Source: Sphingomonas sp. (GTDB taxonomy: Bacteria > Pseudomonadota > Alphaproteobacteria > Sphingomonadales > Sphingomonadaceae). Taken from it: a stretch of 64,000 bases of DNA. Under the pieces are notes generated by a model, which saw nothing but the letters and a program-made list of their open reading frames with translations, had not been told where the DNA came from and made no database searches. Positions 17,827-25,690 of the stretch are shown piece by piece. The position numbers and the translations under genes are program-made. The stretch is taken from positions 558,001 to 622,000 of the forward strand of contig JAFOMG010000011.1 of assembly GCA_017418975.1 (NCBI GenBank), given 5' to 3'. How positions within the stretch are numbered: position 1 is the stretch's first letter; the number at the start of each line of letters is the position of its first letter.

Positions 17827-19668
17827 TCAGCGCTCCGCCTTCTCCCGCTTCGCATAGTCCTCGGCCAGCACCGTAAAGGCCTGTTTGCGCTGGCCGGTCT
17901 CGGAGATCAGGCCCTTGCGGTTCCAGCCTTGCTGATAGACCGGGTGCTGCCGGCGCGGCGAGCGGAAGTCCTTGAGGATCCAGGGGCTCAGCCCGCGCAG
18001 GAACGGCACCCTGGCCGCCATCTCGAGCGTGCGGCGATAATATTCGGCCTGATACTCCTCGCTGAACTTGTGCGGGGCGGCGGCGATGTCGTGATAGCCA
18101 TAGAGCGCATCGGCGCCGAATTCGGAGAAGATCAGCGGCTTGGTGGCCGGGCTCTGCCATTCGAAGCTCGGGAGCGCGGCGAGCGGATCGTCCGAATACC
18201 AGCCATTATAGGTGTTGATCGCCATTACATCGAGATCGCCCACCAGCGGATCGTCGATCCGCATCACCTTGCCCTGGCGCGCGCTGAGCAGGGCGGCGGT
18301 GACCAGCCGGCTGTCGTCCAGCGCGCGGACATCGCCGATCAGCGTGCGCAGAAAGATGTTGCGGGCGTCGCTCACCGGCGTTTCGTTGGCGACGCTCCAC
18401 AGCACGATCGCCGCGCGATTGCGGTCGCGGCGGATATTCTCGGCGATCATCCGGCGCGCGGTCGCCAGCGTATCGGCATCGCCCCAGGCGACGCGCCAAT
18501 AGACGGGCACCTCGCTCCACACCAGCAGCCCCATCTCGTCGGCCAGACGCGTGGTGCCCTCGTCGTGCGGATAATGCGCCAGGCGCACGAAATTGCCGTG
18601 GAGCCCCTGCTTGATCTCGGCGAACAGGGCGCGGGCGGCGGCGGGGCTCATGGCGCGCACCGGATCCTTGCCCAGTTCCTCCTCGTGCATCGAGATGCCG
18701 CGCAGGAAGATCGACTTGCCGTTGAGCAGGATCCTGTCGCCCTGCACTTCGATCGTGCGGAAGCCGATCCGGTCGGTGAAGCGGTCCGCGCCGCTGGCGA
18801 TCTCGACATCGTAGAGCTTCGGACTGTCGGGCGACCAGCGTTGGAGGGCGCGCGGGGCGGCGAGGCTGGCGGTCCAGTTGCCGTCGCCATCGGTGCGGCC
18901 CGCGAGCGTGGCGCCGAGCGCGGGGATGGCCAGGCGGATCGGCGCGCCGGCGGCCTGGGGGCCGAGCAGGCGAGCGGAAACCGCGATGCGGCCGTCCTTG
19001 CCCAGCCGCACGAACGCGTCGTCGACGAACGTCTCGGGCACGGTGACCAGGCGGATCGAGCGCGTGACGCCGCCATAGGTCTCCCAGTCGGTGACCGGCG
19101 GGGGCACGTCCTTGTCGGTCCGCGCGGAATCGATGCCCAGCGTGATCTGGTTGCTGCCGGGGCGCAGCAGTTTCGTCACGTCGAAGGCGAACGGCGTGAA
19201 GGCGCCGACATGCCTGCCTACCGGCTTGCCGTTCAGGAACACGCTGGCGGCATAGTCGGCGCTGCCGAAGCGCAGATACACCCGCTTGCCCACGCCCGGC
19301 GGCTGCCAGTCGAAGGTCCGCTGATACCAGACCAGCCCCTGATAATAGCGCATCTCGGGCGCATGGCCGATCCAGCTGCCGGGCAGGTGCGTGACCGGCG
19401 AGCGCTGCATGTCGAACTCGAACAGCGCGGTCGGGCGCTTCTCGGCCTCGTCGGCCTGGATCCTGTCCTGGAAGCGGGCGGTGCTCTCCCCCGGCGGGCC
19501 GCCATGGAAGCCGGCGACGCCGTCGCGATAGGGATCGACCGACCAGTGCCAGGCGCCGTCGAGGCTCAGGCCGGGGCGCAGGTCGGCGGCGGCCAGGGTC
19601 TGGGCATTTGCGGTAAACGGTGTCAGCGCCAGCGCGAGCGCGCACCATGATGTAGGGGTCGGCTTCAA
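17827..19668 (-). CDS. Exported glycoside hydrolase family 2, beta-glucuronidase-like
   Basis: A 613-residue secreted enzyme with a signal peptide ending FTANAQ. GH2 order is intact: jelly-roll sugar-binding domain (VWYQRTFDW, VYLRFGSADYAASVFLNGKPVGRHVGAF split over residues about 110-160), Ig-like domain, then the TIM barrel from about residue 300. Acid/base Glu is in SVANE and the nucleophile Glu in FSEFGAD. RLAHYPHDE resembles the beta-glucuronidase/galactosidase signature. It hydrolyses a beta-glycoside, most likely a glucuronide or galactoside. The start is TTG at 19668, chosen for its GGGAGAG site; it lies one base after the upstream stop. Confidence 0.85.
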   Translation of the reverse strand: MKPTPTSWCALALALTPFTANAQTLAAADLRPGLSLDGAWHWSVDPYRDGVAGFHGGPPGESTARFQDRIQADEAEKRPTALFEFDMQRSPVTHLPGSWIGHAPEMRYYQGLVWYQRTFDWQPPGVGKRVYLRFGSADYAASVFLNGKPVGRHVGAFTPFAFDVTKLLRPGSNQITLGIDSARTDKDVPPPVTDWETYGGVTRSIRLVTVPETFVDDAFVRLGKDGRIAVSARLLGPQAAGAPIRLAIPALGATLAGRTDGDGNWTASLAAPRALQRWSPDSPKLYDVEIASGADRFTDRIGFRTIEVQGDRILLNGKSIFLRGISMHEEELGKDPVRAMSPAAARALFAEIKQGLHGNFVRLAHYPHDEGTTRLADEMGLLVWSEVPVYWRVAWGDADTLATARRMIAENIRRDRNRAAIVLWSVANETPVSDARNIFLRTLIGDVRALDDSRLVTAALLSARQGKVMRIDDPLVGDLDVMAINTYNGWYSDDPLAALPSFEWQSPATKPLIFSEFGADALYGYHDIAAAPHKFSEEYQAEYYRRTLEMAARVPFLRGLSPWILKDFRSPRRQHPVYQQGWNRKGLISETGQRKQAFTVLAEDYAKREKAER

Positions 19669-19669
19669 C

Positions 19670-20446
19670 TCACTCTCCCTGGGATGCGCTGCCCGGATGC
19701 GTGCCCGGGCGCTGCGGAATGACGAGGATCAGCACGAGGATCGCCGCGGCGAGCACCGCCGATGCCAGCGGGCGGCTGAAGTCGAGCCCGCCCTTGGCGA
19801 GCGGCTTGTCGAGGAAATCGCCCACCGTCGCGCCGAGCGGCCGAGTGAGGATGAAGGCGGCCCAGAACAGCGCGACGCGGCTGGTCCCGGTCCGGTAATA
19901 GAGCAATGCCAGCCCCGCGAGCGCGCCGCCGAACAGCATCGCGCCGCCGGCATAGCCGAGCCCGCCATCGTCCGCCGCCCAGTCGCCGAGCGCGGTGCCG
20001 AGCGTCTGCGAGAAAGTGATGGTCAGCCAGTAGAAGCCTTCGGCCCGGGGCGAGCGCACCGTGTCGACCGAGACCGATCCCAGCACCGCGTGCCACAGGC
20101 CCAGCGCGCCGAGCACGCAGGCGAGCAGCAGGGCCGAGCCGCCGGTATAGCCGATACCCAGCGAGCGCGTGGCGAAATCGGCCATGGTGGTGCCGGCCGT
20201 GGTCGAGGCGATGATCGTCGCCCAGTAGAGCAAGGGGTGGAAGCGCCGGGCCGCGATCTGCCAGGCGACGAGCAGGATCAGCGGGACGATGAAGATCGCG
20301 GTGCTGGCGAGATAGCCCATCTCCCAGGTCATCGAGACGGTGTCGCCACCCGTCTCGCCGAGCGTGGTGGCGAGGATCTTGATGATCCAGAAGCCCAGGG
20401 TGACCGCGGGCACCTTGGTCACGAAGTCGCGCTGATCCCGAGTCAT
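19670..20446 (-). CDS. COG4705 family membrane protein
   Basis: A 258-residue polytopic protein with about eight helices. The motif T/P-L-G-x-x-x-G-D recurs four times: TLGETGGD (about 29), a variant TAGTTMAD (about 83), TLGTALGD (about 148) and PLGATVGD (about 203), which suggests internal repeats. This pattern is typical of the uncharacterised COG4705 family. It ends one base before the TTG start of the GH2 gene, so the two are co-transcribed. Transport function is plausible but unproven. Confidence 0.75.
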   Translation of the reverse strand: MTRDQRDFVTKVPAVTLGFWIIKILATTLGETGGDTVSMTWEMGYLASTAIFIVPLILLVAWQIAARRFHPLLYWATIIASTTAGTTMADFATRSLGIGYTGGSALLLACVLGALGLWHAVLGSVSVDTVRSPRAEGFYWLTITFSQTLGTALGDWAADDGGLGYAGGAMLFGGALAGLALLYYRTGTSRVALFWAAFILTRPLGATVGDFLDKPLAKGGLDFSRPLASAVLAAAILVLILVIPQRPGTHPGSASQGE

Positions 20447-20476
20447 GTGCCGTCTCCGCTGGCCGGAGTCGGCAGC

Positions 20477-21589
20477 CTATCGTTCGCCGTGGCCCTCCGC
20501 CAGATAGGCATCCGAGCGCATTTCCATGAGGCGGGAGACGGTGCGGTCGAACTCGAAGCGGCCGTCGCCGGCTTCGTAGAGATGCTGCGGCTCGGCATCG
20601 GCGGCGGCGAGCAGCTTGACCTTGTGCTCGTAGAGCGCGTCGATCAGCGTGACGAAGCGTGCCGCCTCGTTGCGGTTCTCGGGCCCCAGCCTTGGGATGC
20701 CGACCAGGATCACGGTGTGGAAGCGCCGGGCGATGGCGAGATAGTCGGCCGCGCCGCGCGCCTCGCCGCACAGCCGCTTGAACGAGAAGACCGCGACGCC
20801 CTTCAGGCATTTCGGCACGTGCAGCTCGCGCCCGCCCTGCACCGCGATGTCGCAGGCCGGCACGTGCGCGGCGTCCTCGACCGGATAATCGGTCAGGCGG
20901 AAGAAGGCGGCGGAGAGCTGCTTCGTCGCTTCGGGGCCGTTGGGTACCAGCCAGGTGTCCATGCGCCCGAGCCGGTCGAGCCGATAGTCGGTCGGCCCGT
21001 TGAGCGCGAGCACGTCCATCCGCGCCTCGATCAGCTCGATGAAGGGAAGGAACAGCTCGCGGTTCAACCCGTCCTTGTAGAGATCGCGCGGCGGGCGGTT
21101 CGACGTGGCGACCATGGTGAGGCCGTGGCCCATCATCTCGGTGAACAGCCGCGAGAGGATCATCGCGTCGGCCGGATTGTTCACCACCATCTCGTCAAAG
21201 GCGAGCAGGCGCACATCCTCGGCCATCGCATCGGCGACCTTCACCACGGGGTCGCGCGTGTCCTTCTTGCGCTCCTCGTTCAGCCGCGCATGCACTTCGA
21301 GCATGAACTCGTGGAAATGGACGCGGCGCTTCCGGCGGATGTTCACGCTCTCGTAGAACAGGTCCATCAGCATCGACTTGCCGCGGCCGACACTGCCCCA
21401 GACATAGAGCCCGCGCGGCGGCTCGGGCAGGCGGCCGAGCGCGCGCCACAGGATGCTGCCCTTTTTCGGCACCGCCTCCAGCTCGCCGGCGAGCTTGTGC
21501 AGCCGCTCGGCCGCGATCGCCTGTTCGGGATCGGGACGGAGCTCACCGGCGGCGACAAGGGCGCGGTAGCGTTCGATGACGCTGGTCAT
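20477..21589 (-). CDS. zapE: Cell division ATPase ZapE (AFG1 family)
   Basis: AAA-type P-loop ATPase; in E. coli ZapE acts at the division ring and lowers FtsZ polymer stability, and eukaryotic Afg1 is mitochondrial. 370 residues. Seen: GLYVWGSVGRGKS Walker A (G65-S72), HFHEFMLEVH, Walker B LLAFDEM, and TSNRPPRDLYKDGLNRELFLPFI, all highly typical. Starts within the 3' end of the thioesterase gene (4-bp overlap). In this family of genomes zapE often neighbours mdh; here about 6 kb of other genes lie between. Confidence 0.93.
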   Translation of the reverse strand: MTSVIERYRALVAAGELRPDPEQAIAAERLHKLAGELEAVPKKGSILWRALGRLPEPPRGLYVWGSVGRGKSMLMDLFYESVNIRRKRRVHFHEFMLEVHARLNEERKKDTRDPVVKVADAMAEDVRLLAFDEMVVNNPADAMILSRLFTEMMGHGLTMVATSNRPPRDLYKDGLNRELFLPFIELIEARMDVLALNGPTDYRLDRLGRMDTWLVPNGPEATKQLSAAFFRLTDYPVEDAAHVPACDIAVQGGRELHVPKCLKGVAVFSFKRLCGEARGAADYLAIARRFHTVILVGIPRLGPENRNEAARFVTLIDALYEHKVKLLAAADAEPQHLYEAGDGRFEFDRTVSRLMEMRSDAYLAEGHGER

Positions 21590-22044
21590 TGGGGCGGAGA
21601 ACTCTTGCGGATGGTGCCGAGGAAGCTGGCGACGGTGATATCGCCCTGGCGGACGACGCCGCGCAGGAAGAGCATGCGGCCGGTCTCGCGCAGCAGCTCG
21701 ACTTCCGCCTGGGTATCGATGCCGATCGCGCCGCCGGCGATGAACTGGATCGACATGTCGACGGTGGAAGCCGGGCCGGCGAGGATGCCGAGGCCGCGCG
21801 CGGCGGCGAACAGCGCCATGTCGATGAAGCCGGCCAGCGCGCCGCCATGGACATGGTCGCGCAGGTTCGAATGCCGGCGCTCGAAGCGGTGGCGGACCAG
21901 CGCGGTCCGCTCCCCCGTCGCCTTCACCGAAAGCGCGCCGATGAAGCTGTTGAACCGCCCCTGATCCAGAATCTGCCAGCGCTTCCAGCCCGGCAGGTCC
22001 GGATCGTCCTCGTAGAAGAAATGCTCGGGCGCAGGCTGGCTCAC
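21586..22044 (-). CDS. PaaI-type hotdog thioesterase
   Basis: A 152-residue hotdog-fold acyl-CoA thioesterase. The signature HVHGGALAGFIDMALFAAARG (about residues 64-84) contains the HGG segment and the acidic residue in the long helix; TVDMSIQFIAGG forms the following strand. Substrate is probably an aryl- or medium-chain acyl-CoA. Start is 4 bp after sdhB and stop overlaps zapE, so it is part of the sdhB-zapE transcript. Confidence 0.85.
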   Translation of the reverse strand: MSQPAPEHFFYEDDPDLPGWKRWQILDQGRFNSFIGALSVKATGERTALVRHRFERRHSNLRDHVHGGALAGFIDMALFAAARGLGILAGPASTVDMSIQFIAGGAIGIDTQAEVELLRETGRMLFLRGVVRQGDITVASFLGTIRKSSPPQ

Positions 22045-22048
22045 GGGA

Positions 22049-22834
22049 TCAGAGCGTGCGCTCGGCTTCCATCTTCTTGATCTCGGCGATCGCCTTGGCC
22101 GGGCTCAGGCCCTTGGGGCAGACGTTCGCGCAGTTCATGATCGTGTGGCAGCGATAGAGGCGGAAGGGATCCTCGAGCTCGTCGAGGCGCTCGCCGGTCA
22201 TCTCGTCGCGCGAATCGGCCAGCCAGCGATAGGCCTGGAGCAGGATCGCCGGGCCCAGGAACTTGTCGCTGTTCCACCAATAGCTCGGGCACGAGGTCGA
22301 GCAGCAGGCGCACAGGATGCACTCGTACAGGCCGTCCAGCTTCTCGCGATCGGCCGGCGACTGGAGGCGCTCCTTGCCCGAGGGCGTGGTCGACACGGTC
22401 TGCAGCCACGGCTTGATCGAGGCATATTGGGCATAGAAGTGCGTGAAGTCGGGCACCAGGTCCTTGATCACGTCCATGTTCGGCAGCGGCGTGATGCGGA
22501 TGTCGCCCTTGATGTCCTCGATCGCGGTGGTGCAGGCGAGGCCGTTGCGCCCGTCCATGTTCATCGCGCACGAGCCGCAAATGCCCTCGCGGCACGAGCG
22601 GCGGAAGGTGAGCGTCGAGTCCTGCTCGGACTTGATCTTGATCAGCGCGTCGAGGACCATCGGGCCGCATTCGTCCAGGTCGATCTCGAACGTGTCGTAG
22701 CGCGGATTCTGGCCCGCATCGGGATCGTAGCGGTAGATCTTGAACTTCTTGACGTTCTTCGCGCCCGGATCCGCCTTGTGCTCCCGGCCCTTGGTGGAGA
22801 TGCGGCTGTTCTTGGGAAGGCGGAATTCGGCCAT
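22049..22834 (-). CDS. sdhB: Succinate dehydrogenase iron-sulfur subunit
   Basis: Electron-transfer subunit of complex II. 261 residues. [2Fe-2S] ligands in CREGICGSC...C, then [12 protein letters not shown] and [14 protein letters not shown] for the [4Fe-4S] and [3Fe-4S] clusters. [18 protein letters not shown] is diagnostic. Start at MAEFRLPKN; a longer version would add a basic leader. Unusually it is about 2.9 kb away from sdhA, behind a peptidase pair and a toxin-antitoxin locus, and heads the sdhB-thioesterase-zapE group. Confidence 0.95.
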   Translation of the reverse strand: MAEFRLPKNSRISTKGREHKADPGAKNVKKFKIYRYDPDAGQNPRYDTFEIDLDECGPMVLDALIKIKSEQDSTLTFRRSCREGICGSCAMNMDGRNGLACTTAIEDIKGDIRITPLPNMDVIKDLVPDFTHFYAQYASIKPWLQTVSTTPSGKERLQSPADREKLDGLYECILCACCSTSCPSYWWNSDKFLGPAILLQAYRWLADSRDEMTGERLDELEDPFRLYRCHTIMNCANVCPKGLSPAKAIAEIKKMEAERTL

Positions 22835-22892
22835 CGAGGGGTTCCTTATGCTTGGGCGCGCGATAGCCAATCGCGCCGCGCCGCTCAACCTC

Positions 22893-23756
22893 TCAGATGA
22901 TGTCGAGCACCAGGCCCAGCGAACGCGCCTCCTCGGCCTCGACGTACCAGCCGTCGGATGCCCGGGCGCGGAGGTCCTCGAAGGGCAGGCGCGTGCCCGC
23001 CACGAGCGCGCGGAAGCCCTCCTCCTCGATCCGCGCCGCTTCCTCGATCTCGTGCAGCGCGGTCTTCAGGGTGGCGGCGCAGCGATCGAGCGAGCCGGTC
23101 AGCGCCAGGTGGCGGTCGAGGATGCCTTCCTGGATCAGCAGCCGCGTGCCGCGGGTGAGGAAGCGCTTGTCGGCCGGGAAGGCGGCCATGAACAGCGTGC
23201 CCGCCGACTGGACCGCGACCTTGCCGATAAAGAGCATCTCGCGCCCCGAATATTCGCGCAGCAGCCGGATCTCGTCGCCCATCAGCCGCGCGACCTCGGG
23301 ATCGCCGCCCGGCGTGGAGAGCGAGACGACGAGCATGCCCTGTTTCGGCGCGGCGGCAAGCTGTTCGCGGAAGCTGGCGTACATCGTCCGGTCGACCGGA
23401 CCGGACAACGCCACGTGCGGCTGGGCGAGCAGCGGGTAGCGCGTCGCCTGGGTGCCGTCGTCGGGCAGGGGGGCGGGTTCGTGCATGCCGGCAATCGCCG
23501 CGAGCACTTCGGGTTCGGGTACCGGCGGAAGCGCGGGCGCGGCCGGCCGCGGCGCCAGCGCCCGGCGCCGCGCCTCGCGTCGCTCGACCCAGCGGCGGAC
23601 CATGAACGCGAAGCCGAAGGTGATGAGCAGGCCGAGGCCGATCTGCAGCAGCCGGTTGCGGAATCCGCCCGGAAGCGCCTTCTGGATCGCCGCGGGGATC
23701 TGATGCTCCAGGTCGCCCGGGATCAGTCGCTCCAGGAGAGTCTCCTGCTCGGCCAT
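22893..23756 (-). CDS. Membrane-anchored ClpP-like protein (crotonase/ClpP fold) lacking the catalytic His
   Basis: A 287-residue protein. One transmembrane helix (residues about 36-53) follows a short N-terminal region, then a Pro/Ala linker, then a ClpP-like domain (about 110-287). LSTPGGD (147-152) matches the ClpP SPGGD loop. [10 protein letters not shown] holds the nucleophile S184. In the strand where ClpP has MIHQP this protein has LLIQEG, so the catalytic His is Gln (Q209). The end, [14 protein letters not shown], matches the ClpP C-terminal EAxxYGLVD. It may be an inactive or altered protease. One base separates it from the C13 peptidase gene upstream. Confidence 0.75.
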   Translation of the reverse strand: MAEQETLLERLIPGDLEHQIPAAIQKALPGGFRNRLLQIGLGLLITFGFAFMVRRWVERREARRRALAPRPAAPALPPVPEPEVLAAIAGMHEPAPLPDDGTQATRYPLLAQPHVALSGPVDRTMYASFREQLAAAPKQGMLVVSLSTPGGDPEVARLMGDEIRLLREYSGREMLFIGKVAVQSAGTLFMAAFPADKRFLTRGTRLLIQEGILDRHLALTGSLDRCAATLKTALHEIEEAARIEEEGFRALVAGTRLPFEDLRARASDGWYVEAEEARSLGLVLDII

Positions 23757-23757
23757 T

Positions 23758-24732
23758 TCATTCGCCGGTCTTGAGCGCATCGGTCGACGGGCGGCCGACG
23801 GGCGGGGTGTCGGTCTGGGGCATGCGCGCCTCGAGCGGGGCCAGCCAGGCCGCGACATGGTCGCCGATGCTGACCTGCGGATTGGAGGGAGGCACCCGCG
23901 CGGCGCCCTCCCAGTCGCCGATCATCATCCGTGCCTCGTCCGAGGCCTTTTCGAGCGGCTGGTTCTTGCGCAGCGCATGGTTGATCATCGCGTCGCCGAA
24001 GAAGGTCCAGTCATTATGGGCCTCGCAGCCGAAGCTCGGCCGATCCGAGGAGGCGGCGGTGAACAATGCGGTGTCGGGGCTGGAGAGCGGCCCGACGAAG
24101 ATGCCCGAATAGCAGGCCGACAGGATCAGCACGCGATTGCGGATGCCGAGTTCGTCGAGCAGCGTCTGGAGCCGCCTGGGGCTCAGTATGCCATAGCCCT
24201 CGTCGCCGTCATGATAGGCGATGCCCACCTGGGCGCCGTGGCTGGTGGCGTAGAGGACGAGGACGTCCTGCTCCTTGTCCATCACCTCGGCGATCCGGGC
24301 GAGCGCCAGGGTGAGGCTGGTGAGCGAGCCGTTCGGCAATTCGCTCGGCATGGTGCCGGTGCTGCCGGCGAGGACGATGGTGCGCCCGGCGGCATCGAAG
24401 CGGCGCGAGAGCACCTTGCCCGCCTCGCGCGCCTCCCGCGCGAACACCGGATCGCTGTCGAGCGCGACCGAGACGATATAGGCGTCGACCAGTGCCTTGC
24501 GCTGCGGCTGGAGCGCGTTGAGCGCGACGTTCAGCTTGCGGGCATCGGCGAGCATCGCCCTGGCGGATCGCCCGCGCTGCAGCTCGGGGCCGGGATCGAG
24601 CCCCTCGATGCCGTCGCTGCCCGAGACCATTCCCGGCCATTCCGCCTTGTGCTCCGGCGCGCGAAACTGGGCGGCGGCGGGCGTGACGGCGAGCGCGGCA
24701 GCCGCGGCAAGGATGGCGAACGCGATACGCAT
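23758..24732 (-). CDS. Exported C13 (legumain/caspase-like) cysteine peptidase
   Basis: A 324-residue protein with signal peptide (residues 1-21, ending PAAA-Q). Clan CD features: a hydrophobic strand DVLVLYATSHG carrying the catalytic H165 and the strand RVLILSACYSG carrying C207, with the expected spacing for a caspase-hemoglobinase fold. MERIADV-like helices lie between them. It matches the bacterial C13 family, which in eukaryotes includes legumain and GPI transamidase. Predicted periplasmic. The stop is one base from the ClpP-like start, so the pair is coupled. Confidence 0.8.
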   Translation of the reverse strand: MRIAFAILAAAAALAVTPAAAQFRAPEHKAEWPGMVSGSDGIEGLDPGPELQRGRSARAMLADARKLNVALNALQPQRKALVDAYIVSVALDSDPVFAREAREAGKVLSRRFDAAGRTIVLAGSTGTMPSELPNGSLTSLTLALARIAEVMDKEQDVLVLYATSHGAQVGIAYHDGDEGYGILSPRRLQTLLDELGIRNRVLILSACYSGIFVGPLSSPDTALFTAASSDRPSFGCEAHNDWTFFGDAMINHALRKNQPLEKASDEARMMIGDWEGAARVPPSNPQVSIGDHVAAWLAPLEARMPQTDTPPVGRPSTDALKTGE

Positions 24733-24835
24733 GGCAGGCGCGAGACCCCCGGAGATCGTTAACGGCCCACTCTCGCGGGTGCGGGAGCGGTGTCAAGCGG
24801 GGCGATTGCAAAGGCGTCCGAATTGGGGGTCGCTT

Positions 24836-24863
24836 CCGTAAAGTGTAGCTTGATGCTTTACGG
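24836..24863 (+). promoter_or_regulatory. Inverted repeat operator upstream of higBA
   Basis: CCGTAAAG (24836-24843) and CTTTACGG (24856-24863) are exact complements with a 12-bp spacer, 12 bp before the higB start. A weak promoter (TTGGGG, 17 bp, TAGCTT) would overlap it. HigA-type antitoxins bind such repeats to repress their own operon. Confidence 0.6.
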
Positions 24864-24875
24864 CAGGTCGATTAT

Positions 24876-25172
24876 ATGGACGCGGTGCAGATCGAGTCCA
24901 TTCGGCACAAAGCGCTCCGCAGCTTTGCCGAGACCGGCAAGCCGAAGGGGCTGAACGCGAAGGTCGCGGAACGGCTCTTGCGGATGATCGCCTATCTGGT
25001 CGCGATCGAGAGTGTTGAGGAACTCTACACCCCGCCGAACTGGGGTGCGCATCTGCTGACGGGCGACCGGGCGGGCACCTGGTCGCTGACGGTGACGAAG
25101 AACTGGCGGATGACCTTCAGGATCACCGAGGAAGGCATGATCGCCGACATGGATTTGGAGGACTATCACTGA
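24876..25172 (+). CDS. higB: HigB/RelE-type toxin
   Basis: A 98-residue toxin of the RelE/ParE superfamily in the HigB subgroup: IRHKALRSFAETGKPKGLN at the start, LYTPPNWGAHLLTGDRAGTWSLTV in the core, and KNWRMTFRITEEG...MDLEDYH at the end, all standard. HigB toxins are ribosome-dependent mRNA endonucleases. Toxin-first order and the TGATG overlap with higA are classical. It is on the plus strand, opposite to the sdh genes around it. Confidence 0.92.
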   Translation: MDAVQIESIRHKALRSFAETGKPKGLNAKVAERLLRMIAYLVAIESVEELYTPPNWGAHLLTGDRAGTWSLTVTKNWRMTFRITEEGMIADMDLEDYH

Positions 25173-25474
25173 TGGCCATCACCGTCGCGCCTGTCTTCGC
25201 GGTCCATCCGGGTATGTGGCTGCGCCATGAGATCGTCGAGCCGCACGGGCTGGGCGTGACCGAAGTTGCGACGCATCTCGGCGTCACGCGTCAGGCGATG
25301 AGTGCGCTGCTCAATGGCCGCGCGGGCCTGTCTGCGGAAATGGCGATCCGTTTCGAAAAGGCGTTCGGGGTGAAGGCTGACACGCTGCTGCGGATGCAGA
25401 GTGCGCACGAACTGGCGAGCGCCCGAGCGCAGGCGGATGCGATCAAGGTCGAGCGGTTCGGGAAGGCAGCTTAG
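25172..25474 (+). CDS. higA: HigA antitoxin, XRE-family
   Basis: A 100-residue antitoxin with HTH: HPGMWLRHEIVEPHGLGVTEVATHLGVTRQAMSALLNGRAGLS (split) is the HigA/VapI signature, followed by MAIRFEKAFGVKADTLLRMQ. It binds HigB and the operator upstream. Start overlaps the higB stop by one base. Confidence 0.92.
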   Translation: MAITVAPVFAVHPGMWLRHEIVEPHGLGVTEVATHLGVTRQAMSALLNGRAGLSAEMAIRFEKAFGVKADTLLRMQSAHELASARAQADAIKVERFGKAA

Positions 25475-25504
25475 GACGGATCGACATCTGAGCGCTGCGG
25501 ACTT

Positions 25505-25615
25505 CCCTGTCCGTCACCCCGGCCTTGTGCCGGCGTCCAAGGTGTCGCAAGTCCAACCCCAGGCGCTTCTTGCTTCCCTCCCGGTGGACCCCGGCACAAG
25601 GCCGGGGTGACAGGG
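25505..25615. repeat. Long inverted-repeat element downstream of higA
   Basis: A left arm at about 25505-25539 and a right arm at about 25585-25615 are near-perfect complements built round CACCCCGGCCTTGTGCCGG. Together with a 45-bp centre they could fold into one long hairpin. Related in style to the other GTCAYCCCCG repeats. The surrounding gap (25475-25690) holds nothing else except the sdhA terminator. Confidence 0.6.
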
Positions 25616-25631
25616 TGGAGGGGCCTTCCGC

Positions 25632-25666
25632 AAAGAAAAGGCCCGCTCGCGCCTGGCGAGCGGGCC
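25632..25666 (-). terminator. Rho-independent terminator after sdhA
   Basis: On the minus strand an 11-bp perfect GC stem (GGCCCGCTCGC / GCGAGCGGGCC, loop of 5) is followed by TTTTCTTT. It starts 24 bp beyond the sdhA stop. It implies that the sdhCDA transcript ends here and sdhB is expressed from another promoter. Confidence 0.85.
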
Positions 25667-25690
25667 CTTCCCGAAACCGCTATCGATGCA

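Noticed and set aside
22893..24732. Classifying the C13/ClpP-like pair as an anti-phage caspase system
   Set aside because: The C13 protein has a signal peptide, so it acts outside the cytoplasm, and no sensor, nuclease or nucleotide-signalling gene is adjacent. Defence is not supported.
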